From the NCBI RefSeq assembly GCF_001514285.1, contig NZ_KQ949023.1:1069139-1133138 (forward strand): a stretch of 64,000 nt of DNA. The letters are read 5' to 3'. The notes below the pieces were generated by a model. It searched no databases. It was not told the origin of the DNA and saw only the letters and a program-made list of their open reading frames with translations. Each line of letters opens with the position of its first letter. Within the stretch, counting starts at the first letter, position 1. This stretch comes from Streptomyces sp. DSM 15324. Its GTDB lineage: Bacteria > Actinomycetota > Actinomycetes > Streptomycetales > Streptomycetaceae. This document shows positions 23,377 through 31,455 of the stretch, one piece after another. The position numbers were made by a program, and so were the translations under genes.

Positions 23377-23519
23377 GCCCCCATTGAAGCAGACACACGC
23401 CCGCAACAGGACCCTCCTCTCACAGCTTGGACGCTTTCCTTGACGCGAAGTTGACGTCACGCGCGGGACGCACCCCGAACACGCGCGAGGGGGGCACCCG
23501 GAAACACGCGCGGGACACA

Positions 23520-23560
23520 CGGAAGGGGCGCCCCGCCGGACCGGCGGGGCGCCCCTTCCG
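23520..23560 (-). terminator. Strong terminator after glnII
   Basis: A perfect 20-base inverted repeat (23520-23539 with 23541-23560) 18 bases beyond the glnII stop. The central bases form the loop. Confidence 0.92.
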
Positions 23561-23577
23561 CGTTGCCGTGGGACGGA

Positions 23578-24609
23578 TCAGACCTGGCCGGCCTTCTCCA
23601 GGGCGGCGCAGCAGGTGTCGACCAGGAGACGGGTCACCGTGTAGGGGTCGACGTTGGCGTTCGGGCGGCGGTCCTCGATGTAGCCCTTGCCGTCCTTCTC
23701 GACCTGCCACGGGATACGGACCGAGGCGCCGCGGTTGGAGACCCCGTAGGAGTACTCGTTCCACGGGGCGGTCTCGTGCAGACCGGTCAGGCGGTCGTCG
23801 ATGCCGGCGCCGTAGTTCTTGACGTGGTCGAGCGGCTTGGAGCCCTCACCGAGCGACTCGCAGGCGGTGATGATCGCGTCGTAGCCCTCGCGCATCGCCT
23901 TGGTGGAGAAGTTGGTGTGCGCGCCGGCGCCGTTCCAGTCGCCCTTGACCGGCTTGGGGTCGAGGGTGGCGGAGATGCCGAAGTCCTCGGCGGTGCGGTA
24001 GAGCAGCCAGCGGGCGACCCACAGCTGGTCCGAGACCTCGAGCGGGGCGAGCGGGCCGACCTGGAACTCCCACTGGCCGGGCATGACCTCGGCGTTGATG
24101 CCGGAGATGCCGAGGCCGGCGGCCAGGCAGTTCTCCAGGTGGGCCTCGACGACCTCACGGCCGAAGATCTCGTCGGCGCCGACACCGCAGTAGTAGCCGC
24201 CCTGCGGGGCCGGGAAGCCGCCCTTGGGGAAGCCGAGCGGGTAACCGTCCTGGAAGAACGTGTACTCCTGCTCGATGCCGAAGATCGGCTCCTGCGCGCC
24301 GTACTTCGCCTCGACCTCGACGAGCGCGGCACGGGTGTTGGACTCGTGCGGCGTCATGTCGATGTTGAGGACCTCGCACAGGACGAGGACGTCGTCGCCG
24401 CCGCGGATCGGGTCGGGGCAGGTGAAGACCGGCTTCAGCACACGGTCCGAGGAGTGCCCCTCGGCCTGGTTCGTGGAGGACCCGTCGAAGCCCCAGATCG
24501 GCAGTGCGTCCAGACCGGCGGGCTCATCCGTGATGATCTTGGTCTTGGAGCGGAGCTTCGCCGTCGGCTGGGTGCCGTCGATCCAGATGTACTCAGCCTT
24601 GAAGGTCAC
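23578..24609 (-). CDS. glnII: Glutamine synthetase type II
   Basis: Eukaryotic-type glutamine synthetase of 343 residues, joining ammonia to glutamate with ATP. It starts VTFKAEYIWIDGTQPTAK and contains the GSII hallmarks DGSSTNQAEG and NGAGAHTNFSTKAMREG. GSII lacks the adenylylation tyrosine of GSI and is heat-labile in Streptomyces. The GTG at 24609 has GGAAG seven bases upstream, and the longer frame upstream has no support. A GlnR box lies about 110 bases upstream. It works in parallel with glnA at 33331-34740. Confidence 0.97.
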   Translation of the reverse strand: MTFKAEYIWIDGTQPTAKLRSKTKIITDEPAGLDALPIWGFDGSSTNQAEGHSSDRVLKPVFTCPDPIRGGDDVLVLCEVLNIDMTPHESNTRAALVEVEAKYGAQEPIFGIEQEYTFFQDGYPLGFPKGGFPAPQGGYYCGVGADEIFGREVVEAHLENCLAAGLGISGINAEVMPGQWEFQVGPLAPLEVSDQLWVARWLLYRTAEDFGISATLDPKPVKGDWNGAGAHTNFSTKAMREGYDAIITACESLGEGSKPLDHVKNYGAGIDDRLTGLHETAPWNEYSYGVSNRGASVRIPWQVEKDGKGYIEDRRPNANVDPYTVTRLLVDTCCAALEKAGQV

Positions 24610-24718
24610 GGGCCACTTCCTTCGGGGGTGTGTCTGACGCACTTGCGGGTGCTGTTGCTGCTGCGGCGCTGCGGCACTGGGGCGCCTTCTGTGTTGATCG
24701 GCAGCTTGTCAACAGGCG

Positions 24719-24756
24719 ATTTCCCGGTCATTGCTCGCATGTGAACCCCGTGTTAC
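24719..24756 (-). promoter_or_regulatory. Putative GlnR box upstream of glnII
   Basis: On the minus strand: GTAAC-n6-TTCAC-n6-GCAAT-n6-GAAAT. The spacing is exactly that of the two-site GlnR consensus (GTnAC-n6-GAAAC-n6-GTnAC-n6-GAAAC). The outer sites fit best. GlnR activates glnII at low nitrogen in Streptomyces. Confidence 0.68.
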
Positions 24757-24823
24757 CTGGCGGTGCTGTGGCGCGGGTCACCGCGCGGGGGATCGCTCGG
24801 CCGTGCCGCGCGGCCCGCGTGCG

Positions 24824-24861
24824 GGGGTCCCGCTGTTCGTGGCCGCGAACAGCGGGACCCC
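24824..24861 (-). terminator. Terminator after the secreted beta-barrel-like protein gene
   Basis: A perfect 16-base inverted repeat (24824-24839 with 24846-24861) with a 6-base loop, 36 bases past the stop of the gene at 24897-25604. It also insulates glnII. Confidence 0.88.
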
Positions 24862-24896
24862 GTCAGCCGCCGGTCACGTCTGACGGCGGGGGAACC

Positions 24897-25604
24897 TCAC
24901 CCCACCTTCTCGATCACGGCCCGGCGGATCAGGAACTTGCCGGGTTCGCGGACCTGCTCGAAGGCGGCGTTGTTAAGCAGCGCACAACTGCCGGAGACCG
25001 AGGTCACCTGGACGGTGACGGACTTGTTGTTGTCCAGGTTGGTGACCTTCAGTTTCGTACCTGCCGGGAACTGGTTGCTGGACGCGGCGGGCGCGCCGCC
25101 CTCTCCCGAGAGGGTGACCGTCGAGCCGTTGCAGACCTGCTGACCGGAGGCCGCGGCACCGCCGTTGCCGGCGCCGCCCGCGTTCCCGGTTTTCCCCGCG
25201 TTCCCGGCATTGCCCGCGTTCCCGGTGTTCGCCGCGGGGGCCGAGGCCGTCTGCGAAGGCTGGGCCGGCTGCGCCGCCTGGGAGTCCTGAGCCGACTCCC
25301 CGACGGTGCACCCCGACGCCTTCTGCTGGACCTTGATCTGCGCGATGACCGCCTCGCGGTTGGCGATCCGGGCCGCCGACTGCGCGTCCGGAGCGGCCCG
25401 CTGGCCGTCGATGAACTTCTGGTTGTTGCCGAGGGCGGTGGCGAGCCCCTGGCAGACGGTCGAGTTCCCGGCGGACAGGGTCTGCGGCGTCTGCGAGGCG
25501 TTCGAGCTGCCCGCCATGGCGAAGGCCCCACCGCCCGCCACCGCCGCCGCGCCGACGAGCAGTGCGATCGTCTTCTTCGTGCCGAGTGTTCTCCTGCGCG
25601 ACAT
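24897..25604 (-). CDS. Secreted protein with GNA-rich linker and RlpA/DPBB-like C-terminus
   Basis: A 235-residue exported protein. A basic N-terminus and hydrophobic core (KKTIALLVGAAAVAGGGAFA) form the signal. A helical segment bounded by cysteines (STVCQGL to SGCTVG) follows, then a low-complexity linker with NAG/GNA units (about 125-155). The C-terminal 80 residues (CNGSTVTLSGEG, FPAGTKLKVTNLDN, VTVQVTSVSGSC) resemble a double-psi beta-barrel of the RlpA/expansin type, although the usual catalytic Asp is not obvious. It is probably a cell-wall binding protein. CAGGAGG precedes the ATG. The layout parallels that of the DUF1996 protein at 17705-19291. Confidence 0.75.
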   Translation of the reverse strand: MSRRRTLGTKKTIALLVGAAAVAGGGAFAMAGSSNASQTPQTLSAGNSTVCQGLATALGNNQKFIDGQRAAPDAQSAARIANREAVIAQIKVQQKASGCTVGESAQDSQAAQPAQPSQTASAPAANTGNAGNAGNAGKTGNAGGAGNGGAAASGQQVCNGSTVTLSGEGGAPAASSNQFPAGTKLKVTNLDNNKSVTVQVTSVSGSCALLNNAAFEQVREPGKFLIRRAVIEKVG

Positions 25605-25728
25605 GCGCGCCTCCTGAAAGGGATAGGGGAGCGTACGCCGCTATGTACGAGATCCCGAACGAAGGTACTCAGGGGTCACGGAAGTCGACGGGAGTGGCGC
25701 GCATCACATCACGGCCCGTGCGGGGCGG

Positions 25729-26088
25729 TTAGCGGGACAGCGCGTCCCGTACGGCCTCGTCCGTGCGGGCCACCACGGCCGTGCCGTCGTCGGCCGTGAT
25801 GATCGGCCGCTGGATCAGCTCGGGATGCCCGGCGAGCGCCGCGATCCAGCGTGAGCGGGACGCCGCGTCCCGCGCCCACTCCTTCAGCCCCAGCTCCCCG
25901 GCCGCGGCCTCCTGGGTCCGGGCGATGTCCCACGGCTCCAGACCGAGCCGGTCCAGTACGTCCCTGATCTCGTCCTCGCTCGGCACCTCCTCCAGATAGC
26001 GGCGGACGGTGTAGTCGGCACCCTCCGCGTCGAGCAGCGTCAGCGCGCTGCGGCACTTCGAGCAGGCCGGGTTGATCCAGATCTCCAT
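25729..26088 (-). CDS. ArsC/Spx-family protein (arsenate reductase-like)
   Basis: A 119-residue thioredoxin-fold protein. It starts MEIWINPACSKCRSALTLL with the ArsC-type Cys-x-x-Cys at residues 9 and 12, where Cys12 occupies the catalytic position, and has RPIITADDGTAVVAR, the RP loop of the family. Together these indicate glutaredoxin/thioredoxin-coupled reductase chemistry, but no arsenic genes are nearby, so arsenate as substrate is unproven. The ATG at 26088 lacks a ribosome site, but TACCGT-GACCCC precedes it directly, suggesting a leaderless transcript. In-frame starts upstream are rejected because the fold begins here. Confidence 0.85.
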   Translation of the reverse strand: MEIWINPACSKCRSALTLLDAEGADYTVRRYLEEVPSEDEIRDVLDRLGLEPWDIARTQEAAAGELGLKEWARDAASRSRWIAALAGHPELIQRPIITADDGTAVVARTDEAVRDALSR

Positions 26089-26327
26089 GGGGTCACGGTA
26101 ACGGCCTGCCGCACGGGGAGCCCGGGCGGCGACTCTGTTCGAATACTTGGCGTCTCTCGCGCACCGTGCGAACCTCGGGTGACACGGCACCAATTTCCTT
26201 GCTCACCTGGGCATTTGAAGGAGATTGCGGACTGCTGAATGTCAGTGGGGGGCAGTAGACTGGATGCAGTGTTCGAGAGTTCCGCCGGAGATCCCGGCGG
26301 GGTTCCGACCGCGACAGGAGGATGTTC

Positions 26328-26642
26328 GTGCCCGCTGCCGCACTGAAGCCGAAGCCGCTGCCGACCCAGTCCACCGCGAAGCGTTCCGTCCAGCTCGACC
26401 TGCCTTATGGGCCCGTGGCGAAGCGGCCGTTGCCGGCCGGACGGCCCCGGGAGTGGTACGTGGCGCACAACCGCCGCCTCAAGGCGATGCGCCTCGCCAT
26501 CGCGCTGCTCGACCTCGGTGTCTACCTGCCGAACCAGGCCCGCAACGAGAAGATCCGCAGCACGGCGGAGCTGATCGGCGTCCACCCGCCGTCGGACACC
26601 ACGTGCCACATGGTCAGGGCCTACCTGCGCTACAACCGGTGA
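26328..26642 (+). CDS. Conserved small basic protein of unknown function
   Basis: A 104-residue cytoplasmic basic protein (KPKPLPTQSTAKRSVQLDLPYGP near the start, then REWYVAHNRRLKAMRLAIALLDLGVYLP and ending MVRAYLRYNR). I do not recognise a named family. The second half is predicted helical, and the charge suggests nucleic-acid or protein binding. I chose the GTG at 26328 because AGGAGG at 26316-26321 is six bases upstream. The ATG at 26322 touches the ribosome site and is unlikely. It stands alone, divergent from the ArsC-like gene, and is followed by a terminator. Confidence 0.8.
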   Translation: MPAAALKPKPLPTQSTAKRSVQLDLPYGPVAKRPLPAGRPREWYVAHNRRLKAMRLAIALLDLGVYLPNQARNEKIRSTAELIGVHPPSDTTCHMVRAYLRYNR

Positions 26643-26648
26643 GCCGGG

Positions 26649-26682
26649 CGCCGGGTGCCGTCCCTCGGCACGGCACCCGGCG
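26649..26682. terminator. Bidirectional terminator between convergent genes
   Basis: A 12-base inverted repeat (26649-26660 with 26671-26682), extended by a central T-A pair, just past the stop at 26642. Confidence 0.85.
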
Positions 26683-26718
26683 TCCCTCACGCCGCCGGCT
26701 CCTTCTCCACCGGCCCCT

Positions 26719-27891
26719 TCACGCCGCCAGCTCCCTCTCCACCGGCGTCCGGAACCGGGGCGTCACCCGCGCCCCGCCCAGCAGGCCGGCCAGCCGCTCC
26801 GCCTCGGCGGCCACCGCCGCCCGCCCCTCCCGGCCGATCCCCTCCCCGGTGAGGATCCGCCAGACGACCTCCCCGTCCGCCCGCTGGGCCCAGGCCCCCA
26901 CCACCCGGCCGTTCCACCACACCGTCGGCCCGATGTTGCCGCTCCGGTCGAACAGGGCGGGCCGCAGCTCCGGCGCCAGATACCAGTCCCGGCCCTGCCA
27001 GCCCATTGCCGTCGGATCGAGAGCGGGCAGCAGGGCCGCCCAGGGCTCCTCGGGCCCCGCCACCGGATCGGCGTCCCCCTCGACGACGTACGCCGTGCCC
27101 TCGTCCACCCCCACCGCCCGCGCCCCCATCGCCTCCAGCGCCCGCCGGACGTCGGTCACCTTCCACCCCGTCCACCACTTCAGATCCGCCTCGGTGGCCG
27201 GACCGCACACCGTCAGCCAGCGCCGCAGCAGCTCCGCCCGCGCCCGCCCGGGATCCAGCTCCGGATGGGCCGGGGCGAGGGCCCAGCGGAACTGGCTCGA
27301 CGTCCAGGAGCCCAACGGCCGTCCCCGGACCACCTTCCCCTCCACCCCCAGCAGCCGCAGCAGCCGGGTCGAGACGGTGTGGACCCCCTCGTAGCTCTTC
27401 CCCGCCGCGTACACGAACTGCTCCCGCAGCCGCGGCTCCTCCCGCGCCAGCTCGGCCGCCGTCGCCTGCCCCAGCCGCCCCAGCGCGGCCAGCGCCGACT
27501 CCTCGACCTCCTTCAGCCAGGCCGCGTCCGGAGCACCCGCCTTCGCCATGTCCGCCACCAGCGAGGCCCGAGTCCGGGCGGCGACCGCGAGACCGGTCGA
27601 GGCGTGCACGACGGCCGTCAGCTCCGCGGGGAACACGAACACCGTGTCCCGCATGCCGTGCATCCGCACCAGCGTCCGGTCCTCGTACAACGCCCGCTCC
27701 GTCGCCGCCACCGGTCCCGCCGGGTCGGCGAGCCGCGCCCCGACCGCGAGATACACCGTCGCCGGATCCGTCCCGTGCAGGGCGACCAGGGAAGCGGCCA
27801 CCGCCTCGGGCGTCGCCGCCCGCCCCGCCGCGGTCAGCCGGTGCCGCAGCGCCAGCCGGGCCCTGCGCTCCGCCCCGTCGATGAACCGCAT
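26719..27891 (-). CDS. Winged-helix DNA-binding protein (HTH_42 / AlkZ-like)
   Basis: A 390-residue protein of the HTH_42 (DUF1006) family, which includes DNA glycosylases such as AlkZ that unhook cross-links. Family marks include RLTAAGRAATPEAVAASLVALHG at the N-terminus, RMHGMRDTVFVFP near 83, and LGSWTSSQFRWALAP in the middle. A pair of tandem winged helices is expected. The catalytic QxQ motif of AlkZ is not evident here, so glycosylase activity is not assured. The start is ATG 27891 (GGTGAGG upstream) or ATG 27903. Confidence 0.8.
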   Translation of the reverse strand: MRFIDGAERRARLALRHRLTAAGRAATPEAVAASLVALHGTDPATVYLAVGARLADPAGPVAATERALYEDRTLVRMHGMRDTVFVFPAELTAVVHASTGLAVAARTRASLVADMAKAGAPDAAWLKEVEESALAALGRLGQATAAELAREEPRLREQFVYAAGKSYEGVHTVSTRLLRLLGVEGKVVRGRPLGSWTSSQFRWALAPAHPELDPGRARAELLRRWLTVCGPATEADLKWWTGWKVTDVRRALEAMGARAVGVDEGTAYVVEGDADPVAGPEEPWAALLPALDPTAMGWQGRDWYLAPELRPALFDRSGNIGPTVWWNGRVVGAWAQRADGEVVWRILTGEGIGREGRAAVAAEAERLAGLLGGARVTPRFRTPVERELAA

Positions 27892-28099
27892 GTCCTCACC
27901 CATCCCCGACCACCGCCCCGTCCTCACCGGTCCCTGCACGCATCATCCCCGACCCCACTGACCATCGCGCCCGGCCCCGCGCGTCACCCGTTCGCCGGAC
28001 CCGGCATGCGCGCCCGGGCACCCGGCTCTTCACTGCGAACAAGGGCGTGTCGGCGGCGTGTTCGAGACGGGAGACCGGCGTGGTGCGGAGACGAGGAAC

Positions 28100-29458
28100 A
28101 TGAGCGCCCCCGGCGCCACCGGCACCCCCGAGGAGCGGGCCCGGCGCGGCAAGGAGGCCCGCAAGCGGGTCCCCCGCTCCGCGCACGCGGACTGGCTGCC
28201 CCCACTCGACCGGCCCGACCCCGTCGTCGTCCTGGAACGGCAGGGCCGCGACCGGCTGCCCGAACTGCTGCCCGTCCGCTACGGACGGATGGCGGCCTCG
28301 CCCTTCGCCTTCCTGCGCGGCGCCGCCGCCGTGATGGCCGCCGACCTTGCCGCCCGGCCGCACACCGGACTCACCGTCCAGCTCTGCGGCGACGCCCATC
28401 TGCTCAACTTCGGGCTGTACACCTCCCCGAAGCGGGCGCTGATGTTCGACCTGAACGACTTCGACGAGACGTTCCCCGGACCCTTCGAATGGGACGTGCA
28501 ACGCCTCGCCGCCTCCGTCACCGTCGCCGCCCGCGAGAACGGCCACGCCGGGCCCCGGGCGCGCGCCGCCACCGTCGAGGCGGTCGCCGCCTACCGCACC
28601 GCGATGTTGCGGCTGGCCCGGCTCGGCGAACTGGACGTCTGGTACGAACGCATCGACGCCGACCGGCTGCTGCCCCTGTTGCGCGCCTCCCGCCACCGCC
28701 GGCGCGCCGAGGCCAGCCTCACCCGGGCCCGCCGCCGCACCAGCCTCCAGGCCCTCGGCAAACTCACCGAACGCGTCGACGGACGCCACCGCATCATCCA
28801 CGACCCGCCGCTCCTCTCACCCGCCGGAGTCTCCGACTCCGCCGCCCTGCGCAAGATCTTCAGCGACTACCGCTCCACTCTCTCCGAGGAGCGCCGGCTG
28901 CTCCTCGACCGCTACCGCTTCGCCGACGCCGCCCGCAAGGTCGTCGGCGTCGGCAGCGTCGGCCTGCGCTGCTTCCTCATCCTGCTGACCGGCCGCGACG
29001 CCGACGACCCGCTCTTCCTCCAGATCAAGGAGGCGCGCGCCTCCGTCCTGGAGGCCCACCTGCCGAGCGGGCCCCACCTCCACCCCGGCCACCGGGTCGT
29101 CGCCGGACAGCGGCTGCTCCAGGCGGCCGGCGACGTCTTCCTCGGCTGGACGACCGGACCCCAGGGCCGCGCCTACTACTGGCGGCGGCTGCGGGACATC
29201 AAGGGCTCCGCAGACGTCGCCGGCATGACCCCCGCCGACCTCACGGCGTACGCCCGGCTCTGCGGCACCGCCCTGGCCCGCGCCCACGCCCGCTCCGGCG
29301 ACCGGATCGCCCTCGCCGGCTACCTCGGCACCGGTGACACCTTCGACCACGCGATCGCCGACTTCGCCGAGGCCTACGCCGACCGGACCACCACCGACCA
29401 CGCGTCGCTGTGCGCCGCCATCGCGGCGGGAGTGGTCACGGCGGCCCCCGACGTGTGA
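28100..29458 (+). CDS. DUF2252 family protein
   Basis: A 452-residue cytoplasmic protein of the DUF2252 family, related to kinase-like folds. Recognised signatures are RYGRMAASPFAFLRGAA, LCGDAHLLNFGLY (catalytic-loop like, about 99-111), FDLNDFDETFPGPFEWDVQR (DFD motif, about 120-139) and DPLFLQIKEARASV. The GDAHLxNF and DxND pattern suggests phosphotransferase chemistry, but no substrate is known. The ATG at 28100 has ACGAGGAAC upstream. It is divergent from the HTH_42 gene. Confidence 0.88.
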   Translation: MSAPGATGTPEERARRGKEARKRVPRSAHADWLPPLDRPDPVVVLERQGRDRLPELLPVRYGRMAASPFAFLRGAAAVMAADLAARPHTGLTVQLCGDAHLLNFGLYTSPKRALMFDLNDFDETFPGPFEWDVQRLAASVTVAARENGHAGPRARAATVEAVAAYRTAMLRLARLGELDVWYERIDADRLLPLLRASRHRRRAEASLTRARRRTSLQALGKLTERVDGRHRIIHDPPLLSPAGVSDSAALRKIFSDYRSTLSEERRLLLDRYRFADAARKVVGVGSVGLRCFLILLTGRDADDPLFLQIKEARASVLEAHLPSGPHLHPGHRVVAGQRLLQAAGDVFLGWTTGPQGRAYYWRRLRDIKGSADVAGMTPADLTAYARLCGTALARAHARSGDRIALAGYLGTGDTFDHAIADFAEAYADRTTTDHASLCAAIAAGVVTAAPDV

Positions 29459-29560
29459 CACGGCCGTACGACACAGACGTACGCCACGGAGGTACGACAC
29501 GCCACCACGCGCCCGAAAAACGGGATGCACGGTGAGTGACGGTCTCCCTACGCTGGACGC

Positions 29561-29821
29561 ATGGCCACCGTCATCATCACCGGGACCTTCGTCCTGGTCG
29601 TCCTGGGATTCGGAAACCCCCTCTACTGGCTGGCCGCCGTCGCCCTGCTCTACGTCCACGTCCAGTACGGCAGGGACACGACCAGGTCCTCCTCGTCGAC
29701 CCCGCCGCCCACCTCCACCCCTGCCCCGGGCCCCGCCCCGACCACCTACAAGGCCTACCGCGCCCGCCGCGACCTCCAGACCAAGTGGGAGCGCCGCTAC
29801 GAGCGCGAGCGCGGCAGGTAG
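29561..29821 (+). CDS. Small single- or double-span membrane protein
   Basis: An 86-residue protein with hydrophobic segments at about 3-20 and 22-37 (MATVIITGTFVLVVLGFG, YWLAAVALLYVHVQYG). A Ser/Pro/Thr linker and a basic tail (YKAYRARRDLQTKWERRYERERGR) follow. No named family. The start codon is directly preceded by TACGCT-GGACGC, so it may be transcribed without a leader. It is convergent with pspAB. Confidence 0.75.
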   Translation: MATVIITGTFVLVVLGFGNPLYWLAAVALLYVHVQYGRDTTRSSSSTPPPTSTPAPGPAPTTYKAYRARRDLQTKWERRYERERGR

Positions 29822-29841
29822 GGGAGCGGGGGAGGACCGGC

Positions 29842-30426
29842 TCACAGGCCGGGGGCGCCCCACACGGGGAACCAGCGGCTGAGGTCCTGCTCGATCCGCA
29901 GGTCGTTCGCCAGGACGGCCTTCACCTGGAGTTCGAGCGCGTTGTCGCGCCGCTGTCCCCGCCCGGGCAGCGGCGCGAACGGAAAGAACGTGCCGCGCTT
30001 GTAGAGGTACACGAGCGCGAGGGGCCGCCCCGAGGGGTTCGTGAAGGCCGCCAGCGAGCACAGCAGCTGGGGCCCGAAGCCGTTGATCTCCATGGCGCTG
30101 TTGACCGCGTGCAGGTCGTTGACCAGGGCGGAGAGGTCGTCGGGGGAGCGGTGGGAGAGGAGCCAGGAGTAGCCGTAGTCGTCGCGCAGGAGCTGCACCG
30201 GGGGCCCGGTGCGCTCGGTGTCGGCGTCCAGGAGGGCCTGGACCTCACGGTGCGTCTGTTCGAAGGCGGCGCCCTCCACGGTCGCGAAACAGACGGCGCC
30301 CTGCCCGGTCGGGGTGAAGCCGGCCGCCGCCTCCAGTGTGATCGCAGCCGAAGGCAGTGCGAACAGCTGATCGAGGTCGGGGACGACCGGCTTGGTCCGG
30401 CCGAGCAGGATGTCGAGCAGCCCCAT
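29842..30426 (-). CDS. pspAB: PspA-associated protein PspAB
   Basis: A 194-residue protein starting MGLLDILLGRTKPVVPDLDQLFALPSAA, the hallmark of the PspAB family linked to PspA membrane-stress proteins in actinobacteria. There is no signal or TM segment. It follows htpX on the same strand with a 3-base gap, so they form an operon. The pair is probably induced by membrane damage. PspAB proteins are thought to be accessory to PspA, but the mechanism is not established. Confidence 0.9.
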   Translation of the reverse strand: MGLLDILLGRTKPVVPDLDQLFALPSAAITLEAAAGFTPTGQGAVCFATVEGAAFEQTHREVQALLDADTERTGPPVQLLRDDYGYSWLLSHRSPDDLSALVNDLHAVNSAMEINGFGPQLLCSLAAFTNPSGRPLALVYLYKRGTFFPFAPLPGRGQRRDNALELQVKAVLANDLRIEQDLSRWFPVWGAPGL

Positions 30427-30429
30427 GCG

Positions 30430-31347
30430 TCAGCCTGCCTTCCCGGGGGTCGCCGACTCACCCAGCTCGGCGGAGATCCGCCCCAGCTGGTCGAGCCGCT
30501 GCTCAAGGCTCGGGTGGGTGGAGAAGTAGCGTTCGATGCCGGGCTCCTTGCCGGTCGCGGGGGTGAAGTAGAAGGCGTTGAAGGCCTGGGCCGTGCGCAG
30601 GTCCTTGGTGGGGATACGGGCGATGTCCCCGGAGACCTTGGTGAGCGCGGAGGCCAGCACGGAGGGGCGCCCGGTCAGCAGCGCGGCCGCCCGGTCCGCG
30701 GCCAGCTCCCGGTACCGGGACAGCGCCCTGATCAGCAGGAAGCTGAGCGCGTACACGGCCGCTGACACTCCCATCACGGCCGCGAAGACGACGGCCGTGT
30801 TCTGGTCCCGGCGCCCGCCGAACAGCTGCGAGTAGAAGGCGAACCGCACGATCAGGCCCGCGATCACCCCGAGGAACGAGGCGATCGTGATCACGGCCAC
30901 GTCCTTGTGCGCCACGTGCGACAGCTCGTGCGCGAGCACGCCCTCCAGCTCGGCCGGTTCCAGCCGCCGCAGCAGCCCGGTCGTCACGCACACCACCGCG
31001 TTGTCGGGATTGCGGCCGGTGGCGAACGCGTTCGGCATGTCCAGGTCGGACACGGCGACGACCGGCTTCGGCAGGTCGGACAGGGCGCACAGCCGGTCCA
31101 CCACGGCGTGCAGCTCGGGGTACTCCTCGCGCTCCACGACCCGCCCGCGCATGGCGAACATCGCGATCCGGTCGGAGAACCAGAACTGCGCCACGAACAT
31201 GGCCGCGACCAGCACGACCACGAGCAGCCACGACTTCAGCAACACGATCAGCGCGGCGACGAACGCCACGTACAGCAGCCCCAGCAGAAACATGGTGACC
31301 GTCATTCGCACGGTCAGCCCCCGGTCGCTCCGGAAACGGCTCCGCAT
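30430..31347 (-). CDS. htpX: Membrane zinc metalloprotease HtpX
   Basis: A 305-residue M48-family peptidase that degrades damaged membrane proteins. The zinc motif is HELSH at 140-144 (E141 catalytic), with the third ligand expected in RELAADRAAALLTGRP. Hydrophobic segments near 14-37, 39-57, 155-171 and 183-200 anchor it. The N-terminus MRSRFRSDRGL fits Streptomyces HtpX. The ATG at 31353 is equally near but its ribosome site is closer than usual. It forms an operon with pspAB, suggesting a joint role in envelope-protein quality control. Confidence 0.94.
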   Translation of the reverse strand: MRSRFRSDRGLTVRMTVTMFLLGLLYVAFVAALIVLLKSWLLVVVLVAAMFVAQFWFSDRIAMFAMRGRVVEREEYPELHAVVDRLCALSDLPKPVVAVSDLDMPNAFATGRNPDNAVVCVTTGLLRRLEPAELEGVLAHELSHVAHKDVAVITIASFLGVIAGLIVRFAFYSQLFGGRRDQNTAVVFAAVMGVSAAVYALSFLLIRALSRYRELAADRAAALLTGRPSVLASALTKVSGDIARIPTKDLRTAQAFNAFYFTPATGKEPGIERYFSTHPSLEQRLDQLGRISAELGESATPGKAG

Positions 31348-31455
31348 CTGCATCACCCCGCAGGCAGTCAGGCACTCGCCCCCACAGCCAGTGTGCACCC
31401 GCGCACTCCCATGAAGTGCTCCTGAGCCGGCCTAGGAGCAGCAAAGCCTCAGAGG

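Noticed and set aside
23440..23455. Two TTGAC repeats 11 bases apart upstream of the leader ORF, like a PHO box
   Set aside because: The rest of each unit does not fit the PHO-box consensus. Spacing alone is weak evidence.
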